Counted from the first letter of the stretch, positions 24,382 to 33,815 are shown. The stretch: 50,338 nucleotides of DNA from an uncultured Lentisphaeria bacterium (GCA_903831825.1 CAIKZE010000056.1:1-50338); one strand, 5' to 3'. Translations and numbers: made by a program. Notes: a model not told the origin generated them from the letters alone.

Positions 24382-25365
24382 TTATAATTGGTTGTTACAA
24401 ACTAAATTTAAAACCCACCCGCACAAGGTGAAAAAAATCAGCAGGTAAACAAAGAAATAGATCAGCATCCGGGTTTTCATAACTTGTTTAAGCATGACGA
24501 ATTCAGGAAGACTTACGGCAACCGTGCTCATCATAAATGCCAGCGCGGTACCCGCCGGCAAGCCTTTCCGGATCAGGACGTCAATAACGGGAATCATGCC
24601 GGTGGCATTGGAATAAAGCGGAATACCCAGACCGACCGCGGCAGGCACACTCCACCACTGTCCGCCGCCAAGATGTTCCACAATATAAGCCTGCGGAACA
24701 AATCCGTGAATAAAGGCTCCGATGCCAACGCCGATAAAAATCCACAGCCAAACCCGTTTCATGATATCTTTGAGTTCACCGACGGCAAAACGGTGCCGGT
24801 CGCGAAGCGATAATTTGGAGGAAGCGGCGGTGGCTGCGCCAGCGTCCGACGCCGGAAGCGGCTCAACTTTAAACGTCAAAAATCGTTCCGCTTTAATTAT
24901 ATCGAAAAAGATCCCCCCGATAATTCCGGCGAGCATGCCGAAAATCACATAAATCATGGTCAGTTTGACGCCCAGCAGTCCGCCCAGCATCACAACGACG
25001 GCTTCATTGATCATCGGGGAAGTTATCAAAAACGACATGGTAATTCCAACCGGGATCCGGGCAGAGGTAAATCCGAGAAAGAGCGGAATGCTGGAACAGG
25101 AACAGAACGGCGTAACCGCCCCAAAGCTTGCGGCCGTCACATATCCGAAAAAGCGATTTTTCCCTTTCAGATAGTCGCGCACCTTTTCCACATTCAGCGA
25201 GGCGCGCAGCCAGGCGATCACATAGATCATTACCGTCAGCAGCAGAAAGATCTTAATCGTCTCTTCAATGAAAAATTGCAGTCCGCTGGAACAGTTACAG
25301 CCGGCCGGCAGCCGCAGAACAGAATCAACAATCAACCCGGCAAATTGTTTTAATATGTCAAACAT
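24382..25365 (-). CDS. Permease of the DUF318 (UPF0718/ArsP-like) family
   Basis: 327 aa with about eight to ten membrane helices. The key family motif TPFCSCSSIPLFLGF lies at about residues 86-100, with SFLITSPMINEAVV shortly after. This Cys-rich helix breaker is shared by ArsP organoarsenical efflux permeases and many uncharacterised relatives. The N-terminal CNCSSG (about 23-28) adds three further Cys/Ser positions. A cytoplasmic loop at about 160-200 separates the two halves. It is the first gene of permease-thioredoxin-ArsF-like. No arsR-type regulator is adjacent. Substrate is not predictable; metalloid or thiol-linked efflux is an inference from the family. Confidence 0.85.
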   Translation of the reverse strand: MFDILKQFAGLIVDSVLRLPAGCNCSSGLQFFIEETIKIFLLLTVMIYVIAWLRASLNVEKVRDYLKGKNRFFGYVTAASFGAVTPFCSCSSIPLFLGFTSARIPVGITMSFLITSPMINEAVVVMLGGLLGVKLTMIYVIFGMLAGIIGGIFFDIIKAERFLTFKVEPLPASDAGAATAASSKLSLRDRHRFAVGELKDIMKRVWLWIFIGVGIGAFIHGFVPQAYIVEHLGGGQWWSVPAAVGLGIPLYSNATGMIPVIDVLIRKGLPAGTALAFMMSTVAVSLPEFVMLKQVMKTRMLIYFFVYLLIFFTLCGWVLNLVCNNQL

Positions 25366-25392
25366 GATTTCTTATGCTTAATTGGATGATTT

Positions 25393-27651
25393 TTAATGCT
25401 CGTCCAGAGTCGGCCTGGGAATAATTTTAACCTGATATTTATCAAAAGTATCCCAGTCTTCGGGAAACTTTTCCGTCATGACAAACACCTGGTCCGGTCC
25501 GCAGTTAAATGCCGGAGTGACTCCGTTGCCGAAAGTATTATTAAACGATGCGAACTCTTCCTGGTTGCCTAGCGTAAAAATAATATTCACGTCGTATTTC
25601 AGCCGTGCCGCCGGACGGACATATAACTTAAATATCCTGCCTTGATAGCTTGTTTTCACCTTGAAATCCGGGTTGGCAATCTCCTCGGAATTACCGCACT
25701 GATTCCATTCCTCCTCGTTTTTCAAGGTGAAAATGTCATCCGACAGGCTCGTTGGCGCGGTTTTTGAATACAATACAAGGTGTTTGCCCTGCTCGGCTTT
25801 CGAATATATAACCTTGTAGCCGCCGGCCAGCATTTTCCGCCGCAACTGGTCCATTTCTTTTTTATCGGCAAACTTTGAGTTCAAGTCCATCAGCACATAA
25901 TTCTGCAGCGGCGTGAATTGCGGATAAACGTCGTTTCGAAGAATAAAATGTCCCGCCAGATCCATGGTCGCGTTGAGCGGAACTTTTTCCGGAACAAGTG
26001 TCTTGATTTGGGCAATTTCCCTGCCCCAGCTTCTTCTGTCCAGGATCGGCCCATATGAATTTTTGCTGATAACGCTTTGTCCGAAGAAATAAAATGCCAG
26101 CAACGACGTCGCGACGGTTCCCGCCAGCGCGGCGGCGGCAAGGCTGGACCCGCCCGGCGATGCCGCCAGGAATTTGATGAACGGCATCTTCCGTTCATCG
26201 GCGCGATTGAGTTTCTCCAGCGCGAAAACACTGTTGACGAAGATCAGCGTCAAGATTTCCGCCTGGTACTGCATACAAATATTCTGCAATTGATTGCTGC
26301 TTTGGAGACAGATAAAAACAAAGGAAACAATTCCTCCGACCAGCAGGAGGGGGCGGCTCAGGCAAAGCAGAAAAAACGGCAATAACAGCAATATGCCAAA
26401 AAAGATGCACTGCGGACGAAACAGATATCCCCAGAAAAGCCCCGGCTTGAGCAGCGGCGACAAGGCAATGTCTCCCAGCGAACTTCCAAGATAATCAAAC
26501 CGTCCGGCGTAGTCATACACCGCCTGCCCGGAAATCCACGGGATTACCAGTTTGACTACCGCCAGCCAGTATATGACTCCGGCAAGAATCATCCATAATC
26601 CGGCCTTGCGCCTGCCATACAGGATAAAGGCAATACCCATGCCGACCCAGAAGGCCGGAACTGTTTCCTTTATCAGCAAAGTAAACCCGAACACGGCAAA
26701 GGCCGGAACATATCTGCCTTTCTCGTAAAAGATGAAAAACAAGATCAGCAGCGGCATAAAAAAGTAAATGTCATGAAAACCGTAAAACAGGGACAGATTC
26801 ATATTGGCCAGGGACGGCGAAAAAATTATGCATCCCGCCAGCAGCAAGGCCTGAATTTCCGGGATTTTTTTGCTTCTGGCAAAACAGTAAATCATTGGCG
26901 CACAACTATATAACAATAGTGAATTCAATAGAAAAATGGCATATTTGGAATAAAACAGCCAAATATACGGTACCAGCATTAAAATCGAGGCCGGCGAAAA
27001 ATGGCTGCCGAGAAATGATGTTCCGGCTTCATTGGAGATAAAACCCTTGCCTTTCAATACATTTTCCGCAACGCTGAGATAAATTCCCCAGTCATAATAT
27101 AACAAATACAGGACATCCAATCCGAAATATTGCATGTAAAAACCGGTGGCAACCATGCCAAGCGCAAGGACAATCAGATAAAAACGGAGATTGCGGACTA
27201 TTTTAACCTTCAGTTGGCTGTGAGAATCCGCCGCCGCCAGACAGGCCTCGGCGTATCTGAAAACCACGATCCCGGCAATAAAGACAAAAATAAGCGGACC
27301 CGGGAAATTTACCGGCATAAACAGAAAAACAACCAGACCCGACAAGGGAAGCATAACCCGGCAGTATTCCGCGCTTAAGTTGGTTCCGCATTTTTTGCGG
27401 TAAAATTTCTCCAGCAGGAACATACCCGCAATCGCCGGCAGAATGAAAAACGCCAGAAGTGACCACGGCGACAACGGAGGAATGACAACGGCTTTGTATA
27501 AAATCATGTCCATCAGCGCAATCCGGTAAAAATTCACATAGACGGCATAGCCGGTCAATGCGCCGCAGATTACATTAAACACTTTTACGGCAACAGGACG
27601 CTGAAACAGCGCGGATATTTGCATTATCTTTATATTCCCGGATTTTCCCAT
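25393..27651 (-). CDS. DUF2079 polytopic membrane protein
   Basis: 752 aa. About 12 hydrophobic helices occupy residues 15-540, and a soluble C-terminal domain of about 200 residues follows. The DUF2079 pattern is visible: YDWGIYLSVAENVLKGKGF near residue 190, LGSHFSPASIL, and SLFYGFHDIYFFMPLLIL near residue 290. This family resembles GT-C (PMT-type) lipid-linked glycosyltransferases: an acidic residue in the first periplasmic loop (here Asp in YYDWGIY) is the likely catalytic site. Acceptor and sugar are unknown. It has its own space on both sides and is preceded by the inverted-repeat element at 27719-27992. Confidence 0.85.
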   Translation of the reverse strand: MGKSGNIKIMQISALFQRPVAVKVFNVICGALTGYAVYVNFYRIALMDMILYKAVVIPPLSPWSLLAFFILPAIAGMFLLEKFYRKKCGTNLSAEYCRVMLPLSGLVVFLFMPVNFPGPLIFVFIAGIVVFRYAEACLAAADSHSQLKVKIVRNLRFYLIVLALGMVATGFYMQYFGLDVLYLLYYDWGIYLSVAENVLKGKGFISNEAGTSFLGSHFSPASILMLVPYIWLFYSKYAIFLLNSLLLYSCAPMIYCFARSKKIPEIQALLLAGCIIFSPSLANMNLSLFYGFHDIYFFMPLLILFFIFYEKGRYVPAFAVFGFTLLIKETVPAFWVGMGIAFILYGRRKAGLWMILAGVIYWLAVVKLVIPWISGQAVYDYAGRFDYLGSSLGDIALSPLLKPGLFWGYLFRPQCIFFGILLLLPFFLLCLSRPLLLVGGIVSFVFICLQSSNQLQNICMQYQAEILTLIFVNSVFALEKLNRADERKMPFIKFLAASPGGSSLAAAALAGTVATSLLAFYFFGQSVISKNSYGPILDRRSWGREIAQIKTLVPEKVPLNATMDLAGHFILRNDVYPQFTPLQNYVLMDLNSKFADKKEMDQLRRKMLAGGYKVIYSKAEQGKHLVLYSKTAPTSLSDDIFTLKNEEEWNQCGNSEEIANPDFKVKTSYQGRIFKLYVRPAARLKYDVNIIFTLGNQEEFASFNNTFGNGVTPAFNCGPDQVFVMTEKFPEDWDTFDKYQVKIIPRPTLDEH

Positions 27652-28095
27652 TAGACTCCGTAACGCCCGGAGATTGATTTAAAATACTTTGTTACTTTAG
27701 CGTAATCAACTACAGTTCATACTCTATAATGCTGAAAATTTAAAATAGATTGCGAAGATTTTGAGAATTGGTTCGTATTCTGAGAGGCTGCCGATACCGG
27801 GGTATCGAAGGCCTCGAAGAGTGCGAATCCAAATTCAAAAGATCGTAATCCCGCAGGCGCGGGACGAGTGTCTTGCGGCCGTATTTTTCCGTTCCTCCTT
27901 CAGGCGATATTCATATCGCCAATCAGTCGGATCGAAAAAATCCAATCCACAATCCGACTCGTCTATTTTAAATTTTCAGCCTTATAGAGTATAACAGGTA
28001 AAAAGCTGTTTTTCATTTGATTTTTTCATTTTTGCCGACAATATTATAGCTCGCTGATTTTGTTTAATAAACTTTTTTATAGAAAGGTGGAAATA
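27652..28095. other. Intergenic region holding the structured element and aldolase promoter
   Basis: No gene. Positions 27719-27992 are the inverted-repeat element described separately. After it TTGATT (28017-28022) and TATTAT (28042-28047) make a candidate promoter with a long 19-base spacer (AATATT at 17 is the alternative). AGGTGG at 28085-28090 is the ribosome binding site of the aldolase gene. Confidence 0.55.
27719..27992. mobile_element. 274-bp MITE-like structured inverted-repeat element
   Basis: The ends are 31-bp inverted repeats with one mismatch (27719-27749 and 27962-27992; outer sequence ATACTCTATAA). Inside, the arm at about 27748-27785 pairs imperfectly with 27814-27851. Further hairpins are GAGGC/GCCTC plus CGATACC/GGTATCG (27784-27815), TCCCGC/GCGGGA (27849-27864), GGCGATAT/ATATCGCC (27903-27920) and AGTCGGAT/ATCCGACT (27925-27959). 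It has no coding capacity. A partial copy lies at 19758. It fits a non-autonomous transposable element or a structured RNA; no clear target duplication beyond a possible TA was found. Confidence 0.7.
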
Positions 28096-29073
28096 ATGGC
28101 AGTCAGTTTTAAGGATCTCGGGCTGGTAAACTCCAGAGCGTTGTTTGCCAAGGCAGTAAAGGGCGGATATGCTATCCCCGCTTATAATTTTAACAACATG
28201 GAACAGTTGCAGGCGATTATCATGGCCTGTACGGAGACCCAGTCTCCGCTGATTCTCCAGGTCTCCAAAGGCGCGCGCAGCTATGCCAATCAGACGCTGC
28301 TGCGTTATATGGCCCAGGGCGCGGTGGAATACGCCAAGGAACTCGGCAAAGGGAAGTCTATTCCGATTGTTCTGCATCTCGATCACGGTCCTGATTTCGA
28401 AACCTGCAAAAGCTGCATTGATTACGGCTTTTCATCGGTTATGATTGACGGTTCGCATCTTTCTTTTGATGAAAATTGCGCTGAAACTAAAAAAGTCGTT
28501 GAATACGCTCACGCCCATGACGTTACAGTTGAAGGCGAACTCGGCGTTCTCGCCGGCGTTGAAGACGATGTTCATGCCGCCGAGCATGTCTATACCCAGC
28601 CGGAAGAAGTTGAAGAATTCGTAAAACGCACCGGCGTTGACAGTCTGGCAATCGCAATCGGCACCTCTCACGGAGCCTTCAAGTTCAAGCCGGGTTCCGA
28701 TCCGAAAATCAGGCTCGACATTCTGCATGAAATTGAAAAGCGCATTCCCGGATTCCCGATTGTTCTTCACGGTTCATCTTCCGTGCCGCAGGAACTGGTC
28801 AAGGTTATCAATGAAAACGGCGGACACCTCAAAGATGCTATCGGCATCGGCGAAGATCAGCTCCGCGAAGCCGCCAAATCGGCAGTCTGCAAGATTAATA
28901 TTGACTCAGACGGCCGTCTGGCGATGACCGCCGCCATCCGCAAAGTCTTCAATGAGCATCCGGAAGAATTCGATCCGAGAAAGTATCTCGGACCGGCGCG
29001 CGACGCCCTCAAGAAGCTCTATATTCACAAAAACATCAACGTCCTCGGCTCTGCCGGACATGCGTTTGATTGA
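28096..29073 (+). CDS. fba: Class II fructose-bisphosphate aldolase
   Basis: The ATG at 28096 is used (325 aa): AGGTGG lies at the right distance and the upstream extension has no support. It reversibly cleaves fructose-1,6-bisphosphate to dihydroxyacetone phosphate and glyceraldehyde-3-phosphate using zinc. Conserved elements are AYNFNNMEQLQAI near the start, the zinc ligand region LHLDHG, FSSVMIDGSHLSFDEN, the EGELGVLAGVEDDV stretch and IVLHGSSSVPQEL with the second His ligand. IGTSHGAFKF supplies another substrate-contact loop. It forms a single-gene transcript with its own terminator. A sugar-bisphosphate aldolase with different specificity (e.g. tagatose) is the only serious alternative. 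Confidence 0.93.
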   Translation: MAVSFKDLGLVNSRALFAKAVKGGYAIPAYNFNNMEQLQAIIMACTETQSPLILQVSKGARSYANQTLLRYMAQGAVEYAKELGKGKSIPIVLHLDHGPDFETCKSCIDYGFSSVMIDGSHLSFDENCAETKKVVEYAHAHDVTVEGELGVLAGVEDDVHAAEHVYTQPEEVEEFVKRTGVDSLAIAIGTSHGAFKFKPGSDPKIRLDILHEIEKRIPGFPIVLHGSSSVPQELVKVINENGGHLKDAIGIGEDQLREAAKSAVCKINIDSDGRLAMTAAIRKVFNEHPEEFDPRKYLGPARDALKKLYIHKNINVLGSAGHAFD

Positions 29074-29098
29074 TCCGGGCATTTCACGGTTAATCCAG

Positions 29099-29129
29099 AG
29101 AGCGGGTCTTACGGCCCGCTCTTTTTTTT
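29099..29129 (+). terminator. Rho-independent terminator of the aldolase gene
   Basis: AGAGCGGG (29099-29106) pairs with CCCGCTCT (29115-29122) around an 8-base loop, and a run of eight T follows directly. It lies 25 bases after the aldolase stop. Confidence 0.93.
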
Positions 29130-29322
29130 GATCTTAAGTAAATATCCAATATTCAAATTATTACGCGGAAGGGCGAAACGAACCTGGGCATTTAAATCGG
29201 AAATTCTCATGCAGTAGCTTGTCACCGCATGTTCGACGAAAGCTGGAAAGTGTTTTTTGATTTTATGGTGTTATATTATAATTATACGCTTTCTGTATAA
29301 AAATATGAGCGGAGGATGAATT

Positions 29323-30063
29323 ATGAAAATACTTGACGGGCTGTTTATTTTGACAGGAGTAATTTTTTTGCCTTTCATTCCGGCTGACGCCGCCAGTAAT
29401 TACAGGAGTTCCGGAGACATAATTTATCAAAGCAGAGTCGGCGCAAGCAGCCAGAGCGCAAGAGAAGATAAAGCGCTGCTGAAGGACCTGACCCGTTATG
29501 ATCCCTATATGGGGAACCAGTTTATTCCCAACCTCAGCGGTCTTACTACAGCGGGTGGTGATTCCGCGCGTTCCCGCACTCGCATCGGCGATCAGATGGA
29601 GAAACTCGAAAGCCTTAACAGCGGAGAGTTGACCCCGGAACAATATAGAACAAACTTGCAGGACTTTGTCCGTTCCAGAGAAAGTTCTCCTCAAGTTAAA
29701 AAACTTTATTTTAAATATAGTCCGAGCTCCCAGCCGCAACCGGTCAACCAGCCGCAACCGGCGGATACCGCAGTAAAGAAGACTGCGGACAAAGAGAAAA
29801 AAAAGAGCGAACTAAAAAATCCCATAGACGAATACCTTGACAAATTGGCGGAAAAACAAGATAAAGATAAAGCGAAAGCGGCCGAATTAAAAAAGAGTGA
29901 CGACACCGCAAAAGAAGAACCTAAAAAAAGTGATGTGGCCGCGGAGAAAAAGCCGGATACCGGCAGCGGCACAACAAAACCGGACGAAAAAGAAACAACC
30001 CCCGTTACCGTTAAAAACGATGATTCAACCGGCAAAGTTTCTACCGGCGCCGTTGCAAAATAA
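29323..30063 (+). CDS. Secreted Lys/Glu-rich protein of unknown function
   Basis: 246 aa. A signal peptide (about residues 1-24, ending PADAAS) leads to a polar domain (25-125) with SRVGASSQSAREDKALLKDL and LNSGELTPEQYRTNLQDFV. A low-complexity tail then runs from about 130 to the end (QPQPVNQPQPAD, then many Lys/Glu/Asp/Thr/Pro residues), like flexible linkers that span the periplasm. No known domain was recognised. GGAGGA at 29311-29316 is an excellent ribosome binding site for the ATG at 29323. A TATAAT at 29277-29282 may be its -10, with TTGATT 14 bases before it (short spacing). It converges with the acyltransferase-like gene. Confidence 0.8.
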   Translation: MKILDGLFILTGVIFLPFIPADAASNYRSSGDIIYQSRVGASSQSAREDKALLKDLTRYDPYMGNQFIPNLSGLTTAGGDSARSRTRIGDQMEKLESLNSGELTPEQYRTNLQDFVRSRESSPQVKKLYFKYSPSSQPQPVNQPQPADTAVKKTADKEKKKSELKNPIDEYLDKLAEKQDKDKAKAAELKKSDDTAKEEPKKSDVAAEKKPDTGSGTTKPDEKETTPVTVKNDDSTGKVSTGAVAK

Positions 30064-30080
30064 ATTTTGCTTTCGGAAGG

Positions 30081-31328
30081 TTATTTGCGATACGGGTTAC
30101 TGCCCCAAGGCAGGTCTTCCATCAACAGAAACATCGCGCCGTTGCGAAACGTTCCGCCTTTAATCAGAAAATCGGCCGCGGCTTTCTGCATTGAACTCTT
30201 TTGCGGCAGCGAATCAAGTCCGGGAGTTTCCGCATTTTCGCCGAAAATCCGTGAAACCGCTTCGGATTTATGTGGAAACGGATAGAGATATCCGGCGCGC
30301 TGAAACAACAGAATATTGGATGCCGGGGGAAGAATTTGTTCAAACTGGTTGTCCAGCAGCCAGGATTCACAGGAAAAAGCCCGATGTTTCAGTTCCGGGA
30401 AAAACTTTTTCATGAAATCAGCCGCGCGTCCGGCAGAATCAGCACAGGCTTCAACCGTCATCGGACCGATTGCCGGAATGTGAATGTCTATTACGGGATC
30501 ACCCCCGGCCAGCACTTTTTTCCACTCTGCGGTGTCGAACGTAATCTGTTCGCTCTTCGCATACCCTTCCGGAGCAACCGGATTCCCGGTCACTGATGAA
30601 GCCGTATGCTGAAGGGCGGAAATCCAGGTTCCGTTTTCGCCCTGGTCAATCCCCGGTTCGTAAAGCAGCCCCTGCCGGTTATACCTGATTCCGGCGGCGG
30701 ACAGGGCAACAGTCCTGCCGGTGTTAACGTTGCGGTAAACTTCCACGCGATCAAAGAATTTCAAATGCGGCTTGAACTGGAGGCGGCCCAGGCGGAAAGT
30801 TTCACCGAGAATATGGCCTTGCAGCCAACCGAGTATCCGCACGGTAAGCCCGGCAAATCCCAATTGATTTTTGTAGTGTTCAACCCATACCGACACATCG
30901 GAAAGAGTATCTTGCAACACGTTTTCCGGATAGCCTTTGCGTTGATACAAAGCTATTGCATCGGGATATGCAGCCAGGGCCAGCAGAAAATAGAAACATC
31001 CGGATTCCGCCGCCGCCAGACGCTTTACCGCGGGCAGTTGGTGCGGAGCAAGTTTTTTTTCCGCCCGGTAAAGCAGATGATAGTAATACCCAAGCAGCCT
31101 GACGATGTCCGCATCCGACTCAAGAATTGCCTTAGCCTGCAAAATTTCCTCCAGATGCTCCGGCTTGATAGCCGCCCAAACGGCATATTGGCGGATAAAT
31201 TCATCCTTGAGGAAAAAGAGTTCTCCGGCAGCGGAAAAATACTTTTCAGCAGCGTCCCGGTCCGGAGCAATCAGCGCTGTTTCATCTTCAGAAAAACCGA
31301 ATTTTGTAATTGCTCGCGCGAAGGTCAT
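30081..31328 (-). CDS. GNAT-like acyltransferase domain protein (NAT_N / GNAT_C type)
   Basis: The ATG at 31328 is used (415 aa); a TTG at 31337 overlapping the upstream stop is possible. The N-terminal half is helical (about 1-130). The C-terminal half contains DIHIPAIGPMTVEACADSAGR (about 285-305), FSCESWLLDNQFEQILPPASNI (about 325-346) and NILLFQRAGYLYPF, the signature of an uncharacterised acyltransferase-like family with a GNAT-type C-terminal fold, known mostly from anaerobes. Substrate and acyl donor are unknown. It is the last gene of the run pyrR-pyrB-pyrC-amidohydrolase and may act with the amidohydrolase just upstream on an N-acyl compound (inference). Confidence 0.7.
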   Translation of the reverse strand: MTFARAITKFGFSEDETALIAPDRDAAEKYFSAAGELFFLKDEFIRQYAVWAAIKPEHLEEILQAKAILESDADIVRLLGYYYHLLYRAEKKLAPHQLPAVKRLAAAESGCFYFLLALAAYPDAIALYQRKGYPENVLQDTLSDVSVWVEHYKNQLGFAGLTVRILGWLQGHILGETFRLGRLQFKPHLKFFDRVEVYRNVNTGRTVALSAAGIRYNRQGLLYEPGIDQGENGTWISALQHTASSVTGNPVAPEGYAKSEQITFDTAEWKKVLAGGDPVIDIHIPAIGPMTVEACADSAGRAADFMKKFFPELKHRAFSCESWLLDNQFEQILPPASNILLFQRAGYLYPFPHKSEAVSRIFGENAETPGLDSLPQKSSMQKAAADFLIKGGTFRNGAMFLLMEDLPWGSNPYRK

Positions 31329-31333
31329 GTCTT

Positions 31334-32512
31334 TCAATCTTTAGCTAAAAATTCGATTGCCGCCCCGGCCATGAACGCAATTCCATTGCGCAGCGCGTCA
31401 TCATTGAAATTAAAATTCATGTTATGAATTCCGGGAGAGTTTTCCCCCATGCCGATGTTGCAGAATACTCCGGGATAGCGCTCCAGATAATACGAAAAGT
31501 CTTCACCGCCCATTGAAGACCTGGGCAGTTCAAACCAGTTGTTTTTGCCAAAATATTCCTGCGATACTTTTTTGGCAAACTCGTAAATTTTCGGATTGTT
31601 TACAGTTGGAATATAAGGCAGCGAATATTCAAATTCATAAAAGGCTCCAAGCGCTTCGCAAATACCTTTGACCGTGCGTTCAATCAACCCCGGCAGCCGT
31701 TCTCCGACTTCAGGTTCGAGGAAGCGGATCGTGCCTTCAAGAATCACGGTTTCCGGAATGACGTTGGCATTCTTGCCGCCCTCGAACCGGCATACGCTGA
31801 CCACCGCCGCATCCTGAGGCGCGATGTTGCGGGAACATATCGTCTGCAAGGCGTCAACCACTTTACACGCAACGATGATCGGGTCTATCGTAAGCTCCGG
31901 CCGGCTGCCGTGACCGCCTCTGCCGGTTATGACGATTTTGAAAAAACCGGCGGCGGCCATAATCGTTCCCGGCCGGGAAGCAATCATGCCGACTGGAAGA
32001 TCGGAAGCTCCATGCAGCGCAAAAACCGCATCAGGTTCCGGATTAAGCAGCGCGCCGGATTCAACCAGGGCCTTGCCCATGGCGGCGATTTCTTCGCCAG
32101 GCTGAAAAACGAACCGCACCGAGCCGGAAATATCTTCCTTGAATTCATTAAGCGCCAATGCCGCGCCGAGCAGCATGGCGGTATGGCCGTCATGGCCGCA
32201 GGCATGCATTTTGCCGGGGAATTCCGACCGGTAAGGCAGTTCATTGATTTCGTCCAGCGGCAGCGCATCCATATCTGCCCGCAGCGTGACGTTCCTGCCG
32301 GATTTGGCGCCGCGCAAAATTCCCACCACATCGGTGCCGATGAACGGTTTAAGCAGTTTAATGTCCGTAAAGCTGAGGATATTCCTGACCAGTCTGGAAG
32401 TCTGGACCTCCTGCCCGGCCAATTCCGGATAACGGTGAATATTATGCCGGACGCTGATAATTTCCGGCAGGATTTTATCCGTCACCTCAAAAATCTTCTT
32501 TTTAAATGACAT
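31334..32512 (-). CDS. M20 family metallo-amidohydrolase
   Basis: The ATG at 32512 is used (392 aa); the frame is open upstream but only within pyrC. It is a di-zinc peptidase/amidohydrolase of subfamily M20D (hippurate hydrolase, N-acetyl-diaminopimelate deacetylase, IAA-amino-acid hydrolase). Visible motifs are RHNIHRYPELAGQE near residue 20, LRADMDALPLDE, the metal-binding CGHDGHTAMLLGAA at about 103-116, and MGGEDFSYYLERYPG near 335-350. The dimerisation lid lies between. The exact amide substrate cannot be read from the sequence. It follows pyrC by 16 bases and is in the pyrimidine operon, which is unusual for this family. Confidence 0.92.
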   Translation of the reverse strand: MSFKKKIFEVTDKILPEIISVRHNIHRYPELAGQEVQTSRLVRNILSFTDIKLLKPFIGTDVVGILRGAKSGRNVTLRADMDALPLDEINELPYRSEFPGKMHACGHDGHTAMLLGAALALNEFKEDISGSVRFVFQPGEEIAAMGKALVESGALLNPEPDAVFALHGASDLPVGMIASRPGTIMAAAGFFKIVITGRGGHGSRPELTIDPIIVACKVVDALQTICSRNIAPQDAAVVSVCRFEGGKNANVIPETVILEGTIRFLEPEVGERLPGLIERTVKGICEALGAFYEFEYSLPYIPTVNNPKIYEFAKKVSQEYFGKNNWFELPRSSMGGEDFSYYLERYPGVFCNIGMGENSPGIHNMNFNFNDDALRNGIAFMAGAAIEFLAKD

Positions 32513-32528
32513 GGCGCACCAATCCTGC

Positions 32529-33815
32529 TTATTTGCCGATTTCGTCAAAAACAAACCGGCCGGCGACAATCGTTGCCGCCGCCTTGCCGCGAAATTCCAT
32601 GCCGTTGAAAGGAGTATTACGGGACTTGGAACGGAATTTCGACGCATCAACGCAGAACTTCTTCTCCGTATCAATAATGGTTATATCGGCCGGCTTGCCT
32701 TCTTCCAGCGTTCCGAAATCCATGCCCAGTATTGCCGCCGGGCCCACCGTAAACTTAGAAACAAAGTCACTTAAGGAAAGGATTTTTTCATGGTACAGTT
32801 CGGTCAGGCAGACCGGAATCGCCGTTTCCAGCCCGATAATCCCGAACGGGGCATAGTCGAATTCGACCAGCTTGTCGGTGGCGGTATGGGGCGCATGGTC
32901 TGTCGCGATTACTGTAATTGTTCCGTCCCGCAGTCCCTCGATGACCGCCAGCCGATCCTGTTCGGACCGCAACGGCGGATTCATTTTGTAATTAGTGTCA
33001 AATTTCTTAATGTAATCGTCGGTCAGCGAAATATGATGGGGGGTGGCTTCCGCGCTGATCATAATACCCCGTTTTCTTGCGTTCCGGATCAGCTCCACGC
33101 TCTCTTTGGCGCTGACATGCTGAATATGGATCTTCCAGCCGATCATTCTGGAAAGAATGATGTCGCGGGCAATCATCAACTCTTCCGATGCGGAGGAAAT
33201 GCCGCGCATTCCGAGGAGAGTTGACCACTTGCCTTCATGCATGACGCCTTCGCCTTTCAGAAAAGCGTCTTCGCAGTGGTCAAGAATCGGCAGGCCGAAA
33301 GATTTGGAATATTCAACGACATGCCGCATGAGTTCATGGTTCTGAATGCATTTGCCGTCATCGCTGACCGCAACTACGCCGGCGTTTTTCAGACTGCCGA
33401 TTCCGGCCATTTCTTCGCCTTTGAGTTCTTTCGTCATGCAGCCGGTGGGATAAACCCTGACGACGGCATACAATTCAGTATGGCGGCGGATATATTCAAT
33501 CGTTCCGGCGCTGTCGGCGGGCGGACTGGTATTAGGCATGGCGACAATACCGGCAAATCCGCCGGCGGCAGCCGCCATGGTGCCGGTGGCAATCGTCTCC
33601 GCCGTGGTGTTTCCGGGCTGACGCAAATGGACATGCATGTCCGTGAATCCCGGAGCCACAACCAGTTTTTTCACCTTGATCACTTCCGGATTTTTAATTT
33701 TGGCGGGATCGACTATTTTGCCGTTGCTGACGCCGATATCCATGACCGTGTCGATGCCTCTCGCCGGATCAACGACGCGGCCGCCTTTTAATATGTAACT
33801 GTTTTTTTCTGTCAT
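32529..33815 (-). CDS. pyrC: Dihydroorotase
   Basis: The ATG at 33815 is used (428 aa) because it overlaps the pyrB stop in the classic ATGA form; a GTG 12 bases earlier is possible. It cyclises N-carbamoyl-aspartate to dihydroorotate, step three of pyrimidine synthesis. Metal ligands are in GFTDMHVHLRQPGNTTAET (HxH, about 58-60), in LDHCEDAF, in the IHIQHVSAKES stretch and in the catalytic ATDHAPHT (about 300). The length and the HVHLRQPG form fit class I (PyrC-type of about 430 aa) dihydroorotases, which work beside aspartate carbamoyltransferase. It lies in the middle of the operon pyrR-pyrB-pyrC. Confidence 0.95.
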   Translation of the reverse strand: MTEKNSYILKGGRVVDPARGIDTVMDIGVSNGKIVDPAKIKNPEVIKVKKLVVAPGFTDMHVHLRQPGNTTAETIATGTMAAAAGGFAGIVAMPNTSPPADSAGTIEYIRRHTELYAVVRVYPTGCMTKELKGEEMAGIGSLKNAGVVAVSDDGKCIQNHELMRHVVEYSKSFGLPILDHCEDAFLKGEGVMHEGKWSTLLGMRGISSASEELMIARDIILSRMIGWKIHIQHVSAKESVELIRNARKRGIMISAEATPHHISLTDDYIKKFDTNYKMNPPLRSEQDRLAVIEGLRDGTITVIATDHAPHTATDKLVEFDYAPFGIIGLETAIPVCLTELYHEKILSLSDFVSKFTVGPAAILGMDFGTLEEGKPADITIIDTEKKFCVDASKFRSKSRNTPFNGMEFRGKAAATIVAGRFVFDEIGK

